DNA of 64,000 nucleotides, taken from positions 221,324 through 285,323 of the forward strand of contig CAJNOI010000036.1 of assembly GCA_905250115.1 (NCBI GenBank), given 5' to 3'. Origin of the DNA: Adineta steineri (Eukaryota > Rotifera > Eurotatoria > Adinetida > Adinetidae). The notes below the pieces were generated by a model. The model was given only the letters and a program-made list of their open reading frames with translations, was not told the origin of the DNA and did not search any database. The translations under genes were made by a program, and so were the position numbers. Shown piece by piece: positions 63,366 to 64,000 of the stretch. Numbering within the stretch: the stretch's first letter is position 1; every line of letters starts with the position of its first letter.

Positions 63366-64000
63366 CATACATATTATAGTGTGTATATAGATGTAGGGGT
63401 GTATGTATGTATGGTCACTAGCAGTCAAGATGTATATTAGCCATTCCGGTGTTCGCACTCGGTAGGTTGAGCGTTAGCGCATGTTCATTGTCTGACTTTT
63501 TCTCTCGTTCTCACGTTATTATGTTTGGTATTCATAGTGAGAGCGCAGTTGGAGGGCGCGTTAATGTATCATCATTAGTATTGTATGTATAGGATAGATC
63601 CGATTAGGCGACAGAACGAATAGCGAAAGAAGTGATTATCGTTCGTCACTCGTCTATGCTCGATTGCATTCTCAGATTGAATTGCATTACTTTTCATTCT
63701 CTCTTTTTTTCTTCTCTTTCTTTCATACCTTATTTCTCAAATAATCTAGGTGAGAGTGAATAATTAGTTATTTAGCATAATATATACATATGTTCTATGC
63801 TATCTCAATTTAGTTATTTTAGTTCACACAACAGTTCAGATATTTATTTATCTCATATCATCTGTGCTCTTTTCTTCTGTGTCGTCATCGTCTTCTCTTC
63901 GTCTTCTTTTGTAGTAGTGGTAGTAGTTGCAACAACTACAATCATTCTATACCTTACATCGCAAAAAGAACGAAAATACTCTTTACTACTTGCACACATA
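62720..64000. other. Gene-free right end with low-complexity sequence
   Basis: A-rich 3' flank of CEBPZ to about 62830, GA-rich tract at 62910-62940, GTT run at 62999-63014, then a (CA)n microsatellite. Sequence from 63480 onward is less AT-rich and CT-rich near 63700 and 63880, consistent with the start of a gene beyond the window, but nothing codes here. Confidence 0.45.
63333..63358. repeat. (CA)n microsatellite
   Basis: About 13 CA units, continuing as CTCACACTCATACA, followed at 63379-63415 by GTGTGTATATAG and GGGGTGTATGTATG, so a partial CA/TG fold-back is possible. Confidence 0.85.

Noticed and set aside
1..64000. CRISPR arrays, operons and bacterial-style regulatory signals
   Set aside because: Spliceosomal introns throughout show this is eukaryotic nuclear DNA; no regularly spaced direct repeats were seen.

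Overview
The window is nuclear DNA of a small, intron-rich metazoan and most probably a bdelloid rotifer (Adineta/Rotaria type). The reasons are very AT-rich spacers, many 45-70 bp introns with GTAAGT/GTATGT-like donors, cilia genes, and two gene types that are abundant in bdelloids: an ADP-ribosyltransferase fused to kinesin-light-chain-type TPRs, and NHL propellers. The species call is inference. I found no rRNA, tRNA or CRISPR array.

The left part (1-40 kb) is ordinary, gene-dense animal sequence. On the minus strand are a partial TASK-like two-pore K+ channel (1-316), a heparan-sulfate 6-O-sulfotransferase (2439-5324, with a foldback transposon in its first intron), a four-TM protein (5772-7270) and a PIAS-type SUMO E3 ligase (9933-12023). 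The PIAS gene shares a 452-bp divergent promoter with a plus-strand MKKS/BBS6-like chaperonin (12476-14678). A minus-strand small heat-shock protein with two alpha-crystallin domains follows (14778-15482). Next comes a complete outer-arm axonemal dynein heavy chain of the DNAH5/DNAH8 class (17360-34818, about 44 exons), with an RFX X-box 55 bp upstream of its start codon, and then a class A neuropeptide-type GPCR (37769-39583). Dynein and MKKS are both ciliary genes, as expected for a ciliated animal.

The middle (about 40-57 kb) differs. It is gene-poor and contains an ABCB-type transporter remnant, a three-exon caspase-NHL fusion gene (45962-49660), an intronless ART-TPR gene (52419-54455), a 624-bp near-perfect palindrome inside the caspase-NHL gene, and a dispersed set of short hairpins built from TGTGGG-like G-rich arms and C-rich counter-arms. 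Those hairpins are essentially confined to this region, which looks like an accessory island. The caspase-NHL gene with its hairpins is the best candidate for something undescribed.

The right part (57390-62719) returns to housekeeping with a 15-exon CEBPZ/NOC1 ribosome-biogenesis gene, followed by a low-complexity spacer to the window edge. Exon joins given below were checked for reading phase by hand, except in dynein, where boundaries are approximate.
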